A DNA stretch of 64,000 nucleotides, from contig DAOUJD010000064.1 in NCBI GenBank assembly GCA_034423115.1, positions 1-64,000 on the forward strand, read 5' to 3'. Below the pieces are notes generated by a model. The model was not told the DNA's origin and did not search any database. It was given only the letters and a program-made list of their open reading frames with translations. The translations under genes were made by a program, and so were the position numbers. Source of the stretch: Bin87 sp034423115. Lineage in GTDB: Bacteria > Chloroflexota > Dehalococcoidia > Lucifugimonadales > UBA3495. Below, in pieces: positions 14,309 through 22,840 of the stretch (position 1 is the stretch's first letter; each line of letters begins with the position of its first letter).

Positions 14309-15622
14309 ATGGTCTCCGCAGACGATACAGCGACCACGTCAGCCACTGCTATGAGGGAGGGCGATCAGCCTTTCATCCGGGTTAGCTCGGTTTGGAAGGT
14401 GTTCGGCAGGAACCCGGAACGGGTGCTCGACCCGCAGTACGCGGGTCGTGATAAATCCTTTTTCCAAAGCGAAATGGGAAACGTCATTGGTCTTCAGGAT
14501 GTCTCCTTCGAAGTTGACCGGGGCGAAACCTTCGTCATCATGGGTCTCTCCGGCAGCGGGAAATCCACCATGGTCCGCTGCTTGATCCGTCTCATCGAAC
14601 CCACCGCCGGACAGATAATGGTCGCCGGCCGCGATATCACCGCCATGTCCGATAAGGAACTCATGGAGTTCCGCCGCGCGAACATCGCTATGGTGTTCCA
14701 GCACTATGGCCTGCAACCCCATCGCAACGTCCTGGACAACGCCAGTTGGGGGTTGGAAGTACAGGGCATGTCCAAGCCGGAACGCTACGCCAAGACCAAA
14801 GAGGTGTTGGCGTTGGTGGGCCTCGGAGGGTGGGAGGAGGCATATCCGAGGCAGTTGTCCGGCGGAATGCAGCAGCGCGTTGGGTTGGCCCGGGCATTGG
14901 CAGTGGACACGGACATCCTGCTGATGGACGAGCCGTTCAGCGGCCTCGACCCATTGATCCGGCGTCAGATGCAGGACGAACTTCTCAGGCTCCAAAACGA
15001 ACTGCATAAGACCATAGTTTTCATCACCCACGACTTGAATGAAGCGCTCAAGCTGGGCGACCGCATCGCCATCATGCACGACGGCCAGGTGGCGCAGATC
15101 GGTTCCCCGGAGGATATTGTCCTGCGGCCCGAGGACGAATACGTCGGAGATTTCACCCAGGACGTTCGGCTTGAAAGCGTGCTCACCGCCAGCAAGGTGA
15201 TGGTTACTCCCAAGGCCACCGTTATGGGACATCAAGGGCCAAGGGCCGCCCTGCACACCATCGGCAACAGCGATGGCGATGCCGCCTGGGTGGTCGATAT
15301 GCGTGAGCACTACCTGGGAATGCTGACCATCACCGAGGCGGAACGGGCTCTCCGCGCCGGCGTCAAACGGATCGATGAAGCGTGGGAATATGTGGATCGG
15401 GAATATCAACCGGCCTCGCCAAATACCTCATTCGACGAATTGATACCTCTGGCAATGTCCAGCAATTTCCCGATCCCGTGTTGCGACGAAGACAACGTCC
15501 TGGTCGGCGAGGTGCATCGCAGCGCTCTGGCGGAAGCCCTCGCGGAGACGTCGACGCCAAACACGGACTACGAAGCAAACGCCGCAGAGAACGCCGCATT
15601 GGCCGAGGAATCGGGCCGCTAG
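14309..15622 (+). CDS. proV: Glycine betaine/proline ABC transporter ATP-binding protein
   Basis: The 437-residue ATPase starts at MVSADDTATTSA (ATG 14309). It has Walker A GLSGSGKST, Q-loop VFQHYGLQP, signature LSGGMQQRVGLARALA, Walker B ILLMDEPFSGLDP and switch His VFITHDLNE. The N-terminal segment (VWKVFGRNPERVLD) and the long C-terminal tail after the ATPase core are typical of ProV/OpuAA. The tail (HYLGMLTITEAERALRAGV, IPCCDEDNVLVGEVHR) looks like CBS modules, which sense ionic strength in osmoregulated importers. It powers uptake of betaine-type solutes with the next two genes. Confidence 0.95.
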   Translation: MVSADDTATTSATAMREGDQPFIRVSSVWKVFGRNPERVLDPQYAGRDKSFFQSEMGNVIGLQDVSFEVDRGETFVIMGLSGSGKSTMVRCLIRLIEPTAGQIMVAGRDITAMSDKELMEFRRANIAMVFQHYGLQPHRNVLDNASWGLEVQGMSKPERYAKTKEVLALVGLGGWEEAYPRQLSGGMQQRVGLARALAVDTDILLMDEPFSGLDPLIRRQMQDELLRLQNELHKTIVFITHDLNEALKLGDRIAIMHDGQVAQIGSPEDIVLRPEDEYVGDFTQDVRLESVLTASKVMVTPKATVMGHQGPRAALHTIGNSDGDAAWVVDMREHYLGMLTITEAERALRAGVKRIDEAWEYVDREYQPASPNTSFDELIPLAMSSNFPIPCCDEDNVLVGEVHRSALAEALAETSTPNTDYEANAAENAALAEESGR

Positions 15623-15698
15623 ACATCCGGCCCGCCCGGTCGGCTAACGAAGCCCGGCCGACCGACGGATGGATTCCTCTCGCAGGAGGGAGATAGTC

Positions 15699-16787
15699 AT
15701 GGCAGCGATCACCGGAGAACGCACCGATGCCCCAGCCCCGGTGTCTTCAGAATCACCAAACGGAGCGCAGGCGGCTCGTACCGCACTGGCGAATCTTCCC
15801 CAGATCTATTGGTGGGGAGCCGGCGTTGCCGCCGTGCTCATCGTGTTGGTCGTGAGTTTGGCGATTTGGGGCCCGAAGATGGAGTACCCAACCACCGTGG
15901 CCCACGTTCAATCCAGCGACGGCTCCACCACATTCCCCAAGTCGCTGCGGGACGTCACCGGGAAGGCTATCGACGACGGCACAGGTTGGTTAACCACCAA
16001 TGGCGACTGGTTGTTTGACGGCATCAAGAACGCCATCACCTACGCCCTCAACTACATTGAGGACGGTCTGAAGTGGCTGCCGTGGCCCGCCGTGGTCGTG
16101 GCCTTGGTGCTGGCCGCGTTCGCCGTGGGCCGTTGGGGGCTCATGGTGTTCACGGCGTTCGCTTTTCTGTTCATCGGATTCATGGGTCTGTGGGAGAACA
16201 CCATCGACACCGTGGCGCTCATGGTGGTGGCGGTCGCTCTATCGGTCGGGATTGGGCTGCCCTTGGGTGTTTTGGGGGCACGTAATCAGACCGCCGATCG
16301 CATCATGCGACCCATCCTGGACGGCATGCAGACCATGCCCAGCTTCGTGTACCTGCTCCCTGGCATCCTCTTTTTTGGATTGGGAAAGCCGGCCGGTATC
16401 TTCGCCACCATCATCTACGCGGTGCCGCCGGTGATTCGTCTTACCAACCTGGGCATACGCCAGGTGTCCCCGGAGACGGTTGAAGCGGCCCGGTCATTTG
16501 GCGCCTCGCCCTTGCAACTGTTGGTGAAAGTGCAGATTCCGATGGCATTGCCGACGATTATGGCCGGTATCAATCAGACCACCATGATGGCGCTGGCCAT
16601 GGTAACCATCGCAAGCATGGTCGCTGCCGGCGGACTGGGCGACAATGTTCTCCGGGCCATCCAGAAGAACGAGGTCGGTAACGGAGTCATCGCCGGTCTC
16701 GCCATCGTCTTCATGGCGATCGTCATTGACCGCCTCACCCAGGCAGTAGCTCGGAGCAGGCAGGCTGCCCTAAGTGCCGGCCACTAA
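15699..16787 (+). CDS. proW: Glycine betaine/proline ABC transporter permease
   Basis: The 362-residue inner-membrane protein starts at ATG 15699, preceded by AGGAGGGAG. An early hydrophobic segment (GVAAVLIVLVVSLAIWG) is followed by several more in the second half (VVVALVLAAFAVG, LMVFTAFAFLFIGFMGL, VALMVVAVALSVGIGLPLG). The EAA loop that contacts the ATPase is ETVEAARSFGASPLQLLVKV. Architecture matches ProW/OpuAB, with an N-terminal extension before the core. It lies 76 nt after the ATPase gene in the same transcript. Confidence 0.94.
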   Translation: MAAITGERTDAPAPVSSESPNGAQAARTALANLPQIYWWGAGVAAVLIVLVVSLAIWGPKMEYPTTVAHVQSSDGSTTFPKSLRDVTGKAIDDGTGWLTTNGDWLFDGIKNAITYALNYIEDGLKWLPWPAVVVALVLAAFAVGRWGLMVFTAFAFLFIGFMGLWENTIDTVALMVVAVALSVGIGLPLGVLGARNQTADRIMRPILDGMQTMPSFVYLLPGILFFGLGKPAGIFATIIYAVPPVIRLTNLGIRQVSPETVEAARSFGASPLQLLVKVQIPMALPTIMAGINQTTMMALAMVTIASMVAAGGLGDNVLRAIQKNEVGNGVIAGLAIVFMAIVIDRLTQAVARSRQAALSAGH

Positions 16788-16910
16788 TCCGTTCGTCGAG
16801 TGTGGCCCTGGGCGGTGAAATACTTCCCGCCCGAGGCCGAATATTTGGAACACTTTCTAAAATACGAAAAACATTCATAACATAATGCAAAAGTCGAAGA
16901 ATCCATCAAT

Positions 16911-16939
16911 TTGACAACGATAATTCACACTGTGATAAT
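16911..16939 (+). promoter_or_regulatory. Strong sigma70-type promoter before the binding-protein gene
   Basis: TTGACA (16911-16916) and GATAAT (16934-16939) are exactly 17 bases apart. The transcript would start near 16946. A small GC hairpin (CCCGGC/GCCGGG) lies in the leader before the ribosome-binding site. A separate promoter would allow extra binding protein relative to ATPase and permease. Confidence 0.75.
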
Positions 16940-17003
16940 CGGAAGCCATTTGAAAGCCGCCCCGGCGACCGCCGGGCAACTGCCCACGACGGAGGAGATT
17001 ATT

Positions 17004-18257
17004 TTGTTCACCAAGTACCGTTTGTTGGCCCTGACGATGGTGATGGCGCTCGTAACCGTCATCGCCGTTGTGGCGTGTTCGCCGGCCGCGCCTCAAACCA
17101 TCGAGGTCACCCGCGTGGTGACTGAGCAGGTCGAAGTCGAAAAGGTTGTCGAAAAGCCCGTTGAAGTGGTCAAGGAAGTTGAAGTAGAGAAGGTCGTCGA
17201 AAAACCGGTAGAGGTCGTCAAGGAAGTAGAGGTTGAGAAAGAGGTCGTCAAGGAAGTAGAGGTGGTGAAGGAGGTCGAGGTCATCAAGGAAGTCGAAGTG
17301 ATGGCTCCTGAAGGACCGAAAGAGACCATCATATTCGGAGACCTCAACTGGTCCAGCGCGTTGCTGCAGAACCGCATCGCCCAGTACATCGTCGAGAAGG
17401 GCTATGGCTACCCCACCGACGTCAAATTCGGAGCCACCCTCCCCTTGTTCCAGGGCCTGAAGAATGGCGACACTGACGTCACCATGGAAATCTGGCTCCC
17501 CAACCAGAACGACGCCTGGAACGCCGCTCGCGAGGAAGGTGCTGTCCTGTCCGTCGGCCAGAGTCTCGGCAAGGACTGGCAGTCCGCTTTCGTGATTCCT
17601 GCGTACCTGCAGGAACAGTACCCAGACTTGGACAGCGTTGAAGACCTGAAAGACCAGCAGTACAAAGACCTGTTCAAAACCGCGGAGACCGGAGACAGGG
17701 CCCGTCTGGTTTCGTGCATCATCGGTTGGGCTTGCGAAGAGGTGAATGCAGCGCAGATCAAGGGTTATGGTCTGGAAGAGCACGTCGAGATCATCAACCC
17801 GGGCGACGGCGCCGCTTTGAACGCTGACCTGTATGGCGCCTACGAACGCGAGGAGCCCTGGTTGGGGTACCAGTGGGGTACTAACGACCCAGCGCTGATC
17901 CTCGACTTGGTTCGCTTGGAAGAGCCGCCGTTCAGCGAAAGCTGCTGGGCCAATGCGGATGCAAAGCCTTGCGGGTACCAGGATGCCACCATCCTCATCG
18001 CGGTCAATCCGAACCTGCCCGGAGAGGCGCCCGACGTGGTTGAAATGCTTCGCAAGTGGGATTTCAACATCGAAATCTACAAGGGTGTCGCCCGCTGGCA
18101 AGGCGAGAATCCCGATGCCGACGTCAAGGCTACCGCTATCTGGTGGTTGAACAATAACGCCGATGTCTGGAGCGGTTGGGTTACCGACGAGGCCGCAGCG
18201 AACATTCAGGCTGCTTTGACCGCCGGCGAAGAGGCGGAAGGCTGGCCCTCTGAATAG
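17004..18257 (+). CDS. proX: Glycine betaine-type ABC transporter substrate-binding lipoprotein
   Basis: The 417-residue product starts at TTG 17004, with GGAGGAG upstream. A signal peptide (FTKYRLLALTMVMALVTVIAVVAC) ends in a lipobox cysteine, so the protein is anchored outside the membrane. Next comes a 65-residue linker of repeated Val-Glu-Lys units, then an OpuAC-type domain: IIFGDLNWSSALLQNRIAQY, TDVTMEIWLPNQNDAW and EPWLGYQWGTNDP, with Trp residues that could form the aromatic cage for a quaternary ammonium. The domain and the neighbouring ProV and ProW genes agree. Whether the ligand is glycine betaine, choline or another betaine is unknown. A terminator follows. Confidence 0.93.
   Translation: MFTKYRLLALTMVMALVTVIAVVACSPAAPQTIEVTRVVTEQVEVEKVVEKPVEVVKEVEVEKVVEKPVEVVKEVEVEKEVVKEVEVVKEVEVIKEVEVMAPEGPKETIIFGDLNWSSALLQNRIAQYIVEKGYGYPTDVKFGATLPLFQGLKNGDTDVTMEIWLPNQNDAWNAAREEGAVLSVGQSLGKDWQSAFVIPAYLQEQYPDLDSVEDLKDQQYKDLFKTAETGDRARLVSCIIGWACEEVNAAQIKGYGLEEHVEIINPGDGAALNADLYGAYEREEPWLGYQWGTNDPALILDLVRLEEPPFSESCWANADAKPCGYQDATILIAVNPNLPGEAPDVVEMLRKWDFNIEIYKGVARWQGENPDADVKATAIWWLNNNADVWSGWVTDEAAANIQAALTAGEEAEGWPSE
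17101..17301 (+). repeat. Tandem Val/Glu/Lys coding repeat in the binding protein
   Basis: Imperfect repeats of units such as EVEKVVEKPVEVVKEV recur across about 65 codons, with matching DNA-level repetition (GTCGAAAAGCCCGTTGAAGT and variants). The stretch should form an extended or coiled-coil spacer that lifts the binding domain from the lipid anchor. Similar linkers are frequent in Chloroflexota lipoproteins. Confidence 0.9.
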
Positions 18258-18288
18258 CCAGTCTCAGCTACTCTCCGCGTGAATCAAG

Positions 18289-18317
18289 GGCGGTCCCGGA
18301 AGGGGCCGCCTCCTTTT
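18289..18317 (+). terminator. Rho-independent terminator of the betaine transporter operon
   Basis: Stem GGCGGTCCC/GGGGCCGCC with one mismatch and a 4-nt loop (GGAA) is followed by TCCTTTTCT. Confidence 0.8.
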
Positions 18318-18376
18318 CTGCTACAATGCAGCCGCCCGGACGGGCTTCCCCAAATCCTCCCCGGAACTGAAGCTGG

Positions 18377-19111
18377 ATGACCACCACCACATCTGACACC
18401 CACGTATCCGACGAAACCCTGGCAACTTTGAAAGCCATCCCCACTCAAACCCTTATCGATGGGCTCTGGGTCATGGGCTGGCCGATGAGCATGATCGAAG
18501 GCGCCAAACCCCTCCAGTCGGGACAGCACATGGCCGGCCGAGCGGTGACGCTGCGGTTCGTGCCTCACCGCCCGGATTTGGCCGCAGATAAGCCCAAGGG
18601 AGCGGATTCCGCCGAGTACGTGGCGTTCGAACTGTGCGGCCCCGGCGAAGTGCTGGTGATTGATGCCATGCGCTGGCCCTTCAGCAGCATCGGCGGCGAC
18701 ATCAAGTTCTATCGTCTCTACCAGCGGAACATCGGCGGACTGGTCACCGACGGCGCGGTGCGGGACACCAACACCCTGAAAGAATACGGTTTCCCCGTTT
18801 ACTCCGCCAACGCAACGGCGAAGCAGGGGCCCGCCGAGTTCTGGCCCTGGCAGGTGAACGACTGCATCCAGTGCGGCGGCGTCCTGGTGCGCCCTGGCGA
18901 CGCCATCGTTGGCGACGATGATGGGGTGGTCGTGGTGCCGGCGACTGCTGCGCAAGAGGTCATTAACATCGCCCACCAACGCGAGGAAGTCGAGGCTGTG
19001 ATCAAGGCCCAGCTTGAAATCGAGCAGTGTTCGCCGGGAAAATATTACCCTTTCAACGACAACACCTGGAAACTGTTTGAGGAGAAGACCGGCAAGACCC
19101 CGTACCGTTAG
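18377..19111 (+). CDS. RraA/HMG-aldolase family protein
   Basis: The 244-residue protein has the RraA-like core: TQTLIDGLWVMG, the GRAVTLRF strand, PGEVLVIDAM, GGLVTDGAVRDTNTLKEYGFPV with the conserved G-x-R-D-x-x-x-L metal-aldolase motif, and RPGDAIVGDDDGVVVVP. Many members are 4-hydroxy-4-methyl-2-oxoglutarate/4-carboxy-4-hydroxy-2-oxoadipate aldolases or oxaloacetate decarboxylases acting at the end of aromatic meta-cleavage. Others bind RNase E. The GAVRD motif supports the aldolase reading. The next gene is a carboxymuconolactone-decarboxylase-like protein, also suggestive of aromatic acid breakdown. Confidence 0.85.
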   Translation: MTTTTSDTHVSDETLATLKAIPTQTLIDGLWVMGWPMSMIEGAKPLQSGQHMAGRAVTLRFVPHRPDLAADKPKGADSAEYVAFELCGPGEVLVIDAMRWPFSSIGGDIKFYRLYQRNIGGLVTDGAVRDTNTLKEYGFPVYSANATAKQGPAEFWPWQVNDCIQCGGVLVRPGDAIVGDDDGVVVVPATAAQEVINIAHQREEVEAVIKAQLEIEQCSPGKYYPFNDNTWKLFEEKTGKTPYR

Positions 19112-19170
19112 ACCGACGCCCAAAATTCGTTGATTTCACAACCACCCAACCAAAGACAGGAGGCATCGAC

Positions 19171-19737
19171 ATGGCGCGACTACCCGCAGCAACCCGAGAC
19201 ACTGTTCCGGCCGGCCAGGAGGCGACGTTCGACGAGATCACGCAGAACGGTACTGCGGTCCCTCCTTATGGCCCGGGATCGGTTATGGTGCACGTTCCGG
19301 AGGCCAGCAAGCACGCCACCGGCCTCAACCAGTACCTGCGCAACGACGCCAGCCTGCCCATGAAGGCTGCGGAATTGGCGATGCTGGTGGCGGCCCGCGA
19401 GATGGACTGCCAGCACATCTGGAACGCGCACGCCGCGTCCGCTCGGGACGCCGGTGTGCCCGCCGCCGTGGTGGACGCCATTCGCGATAACACCGCGTTG
19501 CCCGAACTGGCGGCTGACGAATCGGCCGTGATCCATCTCGGCCGCGAGATACTGCGGAACCACCAGGTCAGCCGAGGCAGTTATCAGAGCGCGTTGGAGG
19601 TTTTCGGCCAGCAAGGCACCATCGAGTTGACCCTGGTGTTGGGCAACTACACCATGCTCGGCATGCTCATCAACACCTTTGAGACCGACTTGCTGCCTAA
19701 CCGGTCCGAACCACTGCTGCAACGAATTCCCGGCTAG
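19171..19737 (+). CDS. Carboxymuconolactone decarboxylase/AhpD-like family protein (copy 1)
   Basis: This 188-residue all-helical protein matches the CMD family: a conserved core ELAMLVAAREMDCQHIWNAH, then AAVVDAIRDN and a second half with ELTLVLGNYTMLGMLINTF. A single cysteine is present in the helix where AhpD has CxxC, so it is not a standard alkylhydroperoxidase. A close paralogue lies at 28079-28639. The start has AGGAGG seven bases upstream. It is 59 nt behind the RraA-like gene. Function may be lactone decarboxylation or isomerisation, unproven. Confidence 0.85.
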   Translation: MARLPAATRDTVPAGQEATFDEITQNGTAVPPYGPGSVMVHVPEASKHATGLNQYLRNDASLPMKAAELAMLVAAREMDCQHIWNAHAASARDAGVPAAVVDAIRDNTALPELAADESAVIHLGREILRNHQVSRGSYQSALEVFGQQGTIELTLVLGNYTMLGMLINTFETDLLPNRSEPLLQRIPG

Positions 19738-19758
19738 GAGGATTCACCAAGTGCAAGG

Positions 19759-19790
19759 GGGGCGAATTGCGGTTCGCCCCTAGTTCGTTT
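19759..19790 (+). terminator. Terminator after the CMD-like gene
   Basis: Stem GGGGCGAA/TTCGCCCC with a 6-nt loop is followed by TAGTTCGTTTT. Its right side overlaps the stop codon of the convergent NHL gene. Confidence 0.78.
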
Positions 19791-20802
19791 TGCGGTAGAT
19801 CTGAACCCGGTGGCGGCACGAGTCCACCACATAGATGCGACCTTCGGCATCCACCGACACGGAGGACGGGCCCCAGAACCGCGCCTCGATTCTGGCCGAG
19901 GTTTCGCGGTGGTGGTCTCGCCATGGGCTTACCGCCGGAGCGAGGTTCGCTTCGGTTCTCGCCCGTTGCTCGTCCGGGTTGGCTGCCAGGTAGTCGGCCG
20001 CCCACGATGATGTGGTTGCGTCACCCACCAGAATCGCGGCCACCTCGCCGTCCGGTGCAAAGACCTGCACTCTCTCATTGCCCCAATCGGCAACATAGAC
20101 ATAGCCTTCGTCATCAATAGCGACGGAGGCCGGCCGGTTGAGTTGGCCTCTGCTGTCTCCAGACGTTCCCCATTGCCCGATGAAACGCCCGGCGGGTGTG
20201 AACGCCTGCACGCGGTCGTTGCGCCAGTCCGCCACGAACACGTTCCCGTCCGAATCGCAGGCCACACCCCAGGGAGTGTTGAATTGCCCTGCCTGCGCCC
20301 CGTATGCCCCCCAACCGTGCAGGTATTCGCCCTCGGTGGTGTAGCGCTGGATCCGATGGTTGAGACCGTCGGAGATCAGCAATGTGCCGTCCGGCGCTAC
20401 CGTTACGGCGGCTGGGCGATTGAATTGGCCCGGCTCCTCGCCGACCTCGCCCCAGTGCCGCACGTAGTTGCCGTCGGGGTCAAAGATGTTCACCCGCTGT
20501 AACGCCTCGTCAGTAACGAAAATACGGCCGTCGGATGCACGCGCGATATCACTGGGCCACCAGAACTGCCCGTCTTCAGTGCCGCCCGTGCCCCATTCCC
20601 CGATGTACCCCTCATCGACCGTGCAGATGCACACGCGCTTGTGCTCCAACCGGCCCACCGACTCGGGGCCACCCCGGTTCAGCACATACATGACGCCGCC
20701 ATTCCCCAGGGTCAGCGCGATGGGATGGATGAAACCCCGACCTCGATAGGCCAGGAAACCAACGGTGTGGCTGTAGGCGAAATTCGCCGTCGCTGTGGTC
20801 AT
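19780..20802 (-). CDS. NHL-repeat beta-propeller protein
   Basis: The 340-residue protein is built of about six NHL blades. Repeats such as GQFNRPAAVTVAPDGTLLIS, GQFNTPWGVACDSDGNVFVA and GQLNRPASVAIDDEGYVYVA are each followed by D-x-x-N-x-R-V-Q strands. No signal peptide is visible, so it is probably cytoplasmic. NHL propellers bind proteins, peptides or RNA, or form lyase-like enzymes. Its start codon overlaps the stop of the DUF1800 gene by ATGA, so the two are translated together. Confidence 0.9.
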   Translation of the reverse strand: MTTATANFAYSHTVGFLAYRGRGFIHPIALTLGNGGVMYVLNRGGPESVGRLEHKRVCICTVDEGYIGEWGTGGTEDGQFWWPSDIARASDGRIFVTDEALQRVNIFDPDGNYVRHWGEVGEEPGQFNRPAAVTVAPDGTLLISDGLNHRIQRYTTEGEYLHGWGAYGAQAGQFNTPWGVACDSDGNVFVADWRNDRVQAFTPAGRFIGQWGTSGDSRGQLNRPASVAIDDEGYVYVADWGNERVQVFAPDGEVAAILVGDATTSSWAADYLAANPDEQRARTEANLAPAVSPWRDHHRETSARIEARFWGPSSVSVDAEGRIYVVDSCRHRVQIYRKTN

Positions 20803-22250
20803 GCCAGTTGGTATTCGCGGGTCGCGACAATCAGTTGGATCATCTCGGCGACGCGCTCTTCGGCGCAGGCGGTCGTGTCGTCTCGATCAAACTCAACGTC
20901 TCCCCAAGGAGCCGCCATCGCAACCAAGCTATCGAACGTTCCTTCGGAAACCTCGAACATGCCCATGGCGTTGAGGCAGGAACCGGCGAGTTCGTGAGGG
21001 GACTGCACATCTCCCGCTGATTTCACACGGTCTATGATCGTCCGCACTCCAGGGCGAGTCGTGTCGCGCATTTCCGCGCCCGCGGCGTTGATGCGCTCAA
21101 CCAAGTTACCCGTATCGATCCATTCCATGCCGGTGTGCCAACCCTCCACCGTGGGCGGGTTCAGGATTTCCTGGCCCATGAAGTTCACGTCCATCGCCAG
21201 GTTGCAGATCGTCCATTCCGGCGTTCGGTGGCTCCCGGCGAGCCGTGCGGTGCCGCCCACCAACTCGGCTGGACTCTTTACACGTGCCAGCCGCGCCGAC
21301 TCGTCAGCGAAGAAGGCGGACATGAACAGGCAACGCATCACCGCACGTATATCACCCTCCGTGCGCGTGAACTCGTCGGCCAGGATTCCTATCGCGTCCT
21401 CGTCGGGTCGGTCGGACACGAAGAAGTTGTACAGCTTGCTTGCGATGTAATGCGCGGTCGCAGGCTGCCGGATGATGATGTCGATGATCTCTTGCCCGTT
21501 GAATTGACCAGTATGACCGAGGAAGGTTTTATCGGTGTCATCATGGTCGTCGTCGCGGTACCGGAACTGCCAGTCAATGCGGCCGTAGGGCCAGAACGAA
21601 TCTCTACTTGCGCGGATGCTCATGTATTCGGTGTTTTCGATGGTCCAGCCGGTGAACGACCGCGCCGCCGCCTTGACGTCGTCCTCGGTGTAGGTGCCGA
21701 TCCCCATCGAAAACAGTTCCAGCAACTCGCGGCCGTAGTTCTCGTTGGGGGCGTCCTTGTGGTTGTCCTTGTTGTCCAGCCAGAAGATCATGGCGGGGTC
21801 CCGGGACAAATCCAGCAGAATGTCGGCAAACTTGCCCAACCCGTTCCTGCGGAAGGTATGGGTCTGGTTGACCACCGCTTTAGCGTGATTGAGCTTGCCG
21901 TAAGCGGTGGCGAACAGCCCATGCCAGAATAGGGCCATCTTTTCTTCCAGGGGCCGACGGGAGTTGATGATGCGATACAGCCAGTACCCCTGGCTGCTTT
22001 CCAACAGCATCAGGCTGTTCTGATCGGTGTGGTAGCGCCGGATCAGGTCTTCGATTTCCAGATCCGGCTGGAGTTCGGGATGCAAAAGCTCCTCGACGGT
22101 GGCTTCGTAGCCTTGGGCCACGGCCCGATCGATCTCAGCGCGAGTGCCTCCGAATCCAGCCCGCCGCAGCAGGTGAGCAATCCGGTTGGATTCCTCATCC
22201 CCCAGCGTGATTCTTTTGGAGTGAAAGGGGGCGCTATTCATCAAAGTCAT
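20799..22250 (-). CDS. DUF1800 family protein
   Basis: The 483-residue product starts at MTLMNSAPFHSK (ATG 22250, AAGGA seven bases upstream). It contains the DUF1800 hallmarks: RIAHLLRRAGFGGTRAEID near the start, LEEKMALFWHGLFATAYGK, NENYGRELLELFSMGIGTY and a late LNPPTVEGWHTGMEW. The domain is common in bacteria with large extracellular proteins and is often paired with DUF1501, which is absent here. Function is unknown. It sits between two small membrane proteins and an NHL propeller. Confidence 0.9.
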   Translation of the reverse strand: MTLMNSAPFHSKRITLGDEESNRIAHLLRRAGFGGTRAEIDRAVAQGYEATVEELLHPELQPDLEIEDLIRRYHTDQNSLMLLESSQGYWLYRIINSRRPLEEKMALFWHGLFATAYGKLNHAKAVVNQTHTFRRNGLGKFADILLDLSRDPAMIFWLDNKDNHKDAPNENYGRELLELFSMGIGTYTEDDVKAAARSFTGWTIENTEYMSIRASRDSFWPYGRIDWQFRYRDDDHDDTDKTFLGHTGQFNGQEIIDIIIRQPATAHYIASKLYNFFVSDRPDEDAIGILADEFTRTEGDIRAVMRCLFMSAFFADESARLARVKSPAELVGGTARLAGSHRTPEWTICNLAMDVNFMGQEILNPPTVEGWHTGMEWIDTGNLVERINAAGAEMRDTTRPGVRTIIDRVKSAGDVQSPHELAGSCLNAMGMFEVSEGTFDSLVAMAAPWGDVEFDRDDTTACAEERVAEMIQLIVATREYQLA

Positions 22251-22263
22251 GTTGATATCCTTG

Positions 22264-22596
22264 CTACATACCCGGGGATGCGGCGCCAATGAAACGTCCC
22301 AGGAAAGTCTCCCACGAAAACACTAGCAAACCTGAGCCAGTCAAACCGAGCGCGATGCCGGCGTTGCGATAGCGGTAGGCTATTTCCAACGCAGTTCCTG
22401 AAATCGCACCGGTTTCGTGTTGTTTCAATCGCGCCATGCCTTTAGCAGATAGCCAGATGCCGGATACGATCATGGCCAGCGCCACCAATCCTGCCAGCAC
22501 GTCGGCATACCCGGTGATGGCCAGCCAGATGACCAAGGCGACCAGTGGATAAGGAGCGATTGCGAATAATGCCCATAACAGTAGGTTATCGCGCAT
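22264..22596 (-). CDS. Small membrane protein with about three hydrophobic segments
   Basis: The 110-residue product starts at MRDNLLLWALFAIAPYP (ATG 22596, overlapping the upstream gene by 11 nt). Hydrophobic stretches are LLLWALFAIAPYPLVALVIWL, VLAGLVALAMIVSGIWL and AGIALGLTGSGLLVFSW. It has no recognised motif. It ends 13 nt before the DUF1800 start, so it belongs to that operon and may be a membrane partner. Confidence 0.65.
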   Translation of the reverse strand: MRDNLLLWALFAIAPYPLVALVIWLAITGYADVLAGLVALAMIVSGIWLSAKGMARLKQHETGAISGTALEIAYRYRNAGIALGLTGSGLLVFSWETFLGRFIGAASPGM

Positions 22597-22789
22597 TGCT
22601 CGCCACCATATACGCACCCAGCATAGACAGCAGCGCTCCGGCCACTCCGAAAGTCAGCCCGAAGGCCAAGCGGCTTACTATAACCCGAGATTCCACCCAT
22701 TCAGGCCAGACCGCTCCGGCGACAGATGCCGTAAGAATAAGCAGCACGCCAGAGAAAATGAAAGACCTGCCCCATTCCGTCGCCGTCAT
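22586..22789 (-). CDS. Very small membrane protein with two hydrophobic segments
   Basis: A 67-residue protein (MTATEWGRSFIFSGVLLIL...). Segments FIFSGVLLILTASVAGAVW and LAFGLTFGVAGALLSMLGAYM are membrane helices. It overlaps the next membrane-protein gene and follows the radical-SAM-like gene by 51 nt. No family is recognised. Overlapping start and stop codons argue that both tiny genes are real and co-translated. Confidence 0.6.
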   Translation of the reverse strand: MTATEWGRSFIFSGVLLILTASVAGAVWPEWVESRVIVSRLAFGLTFGVAGALLSMLGAYMVASNAR

Positions 22790-22840
22790 TCTTCGGATCC
22801 CGACCTTTCGCGTCAGCCTCCGGCCTGTATTGCGACTCGC

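Noticed and set aside
16875..18101. A 408-codon minus-strand frame rich in Asp/Leu/Phe repeats opposite the betaine-binding protein
   Set aside because: It is the complement of the Val/Glu/Lys repeat linker and the OpuAC-type domain; the plus-strand gene has a start, signal peptide, promoter and terminator.
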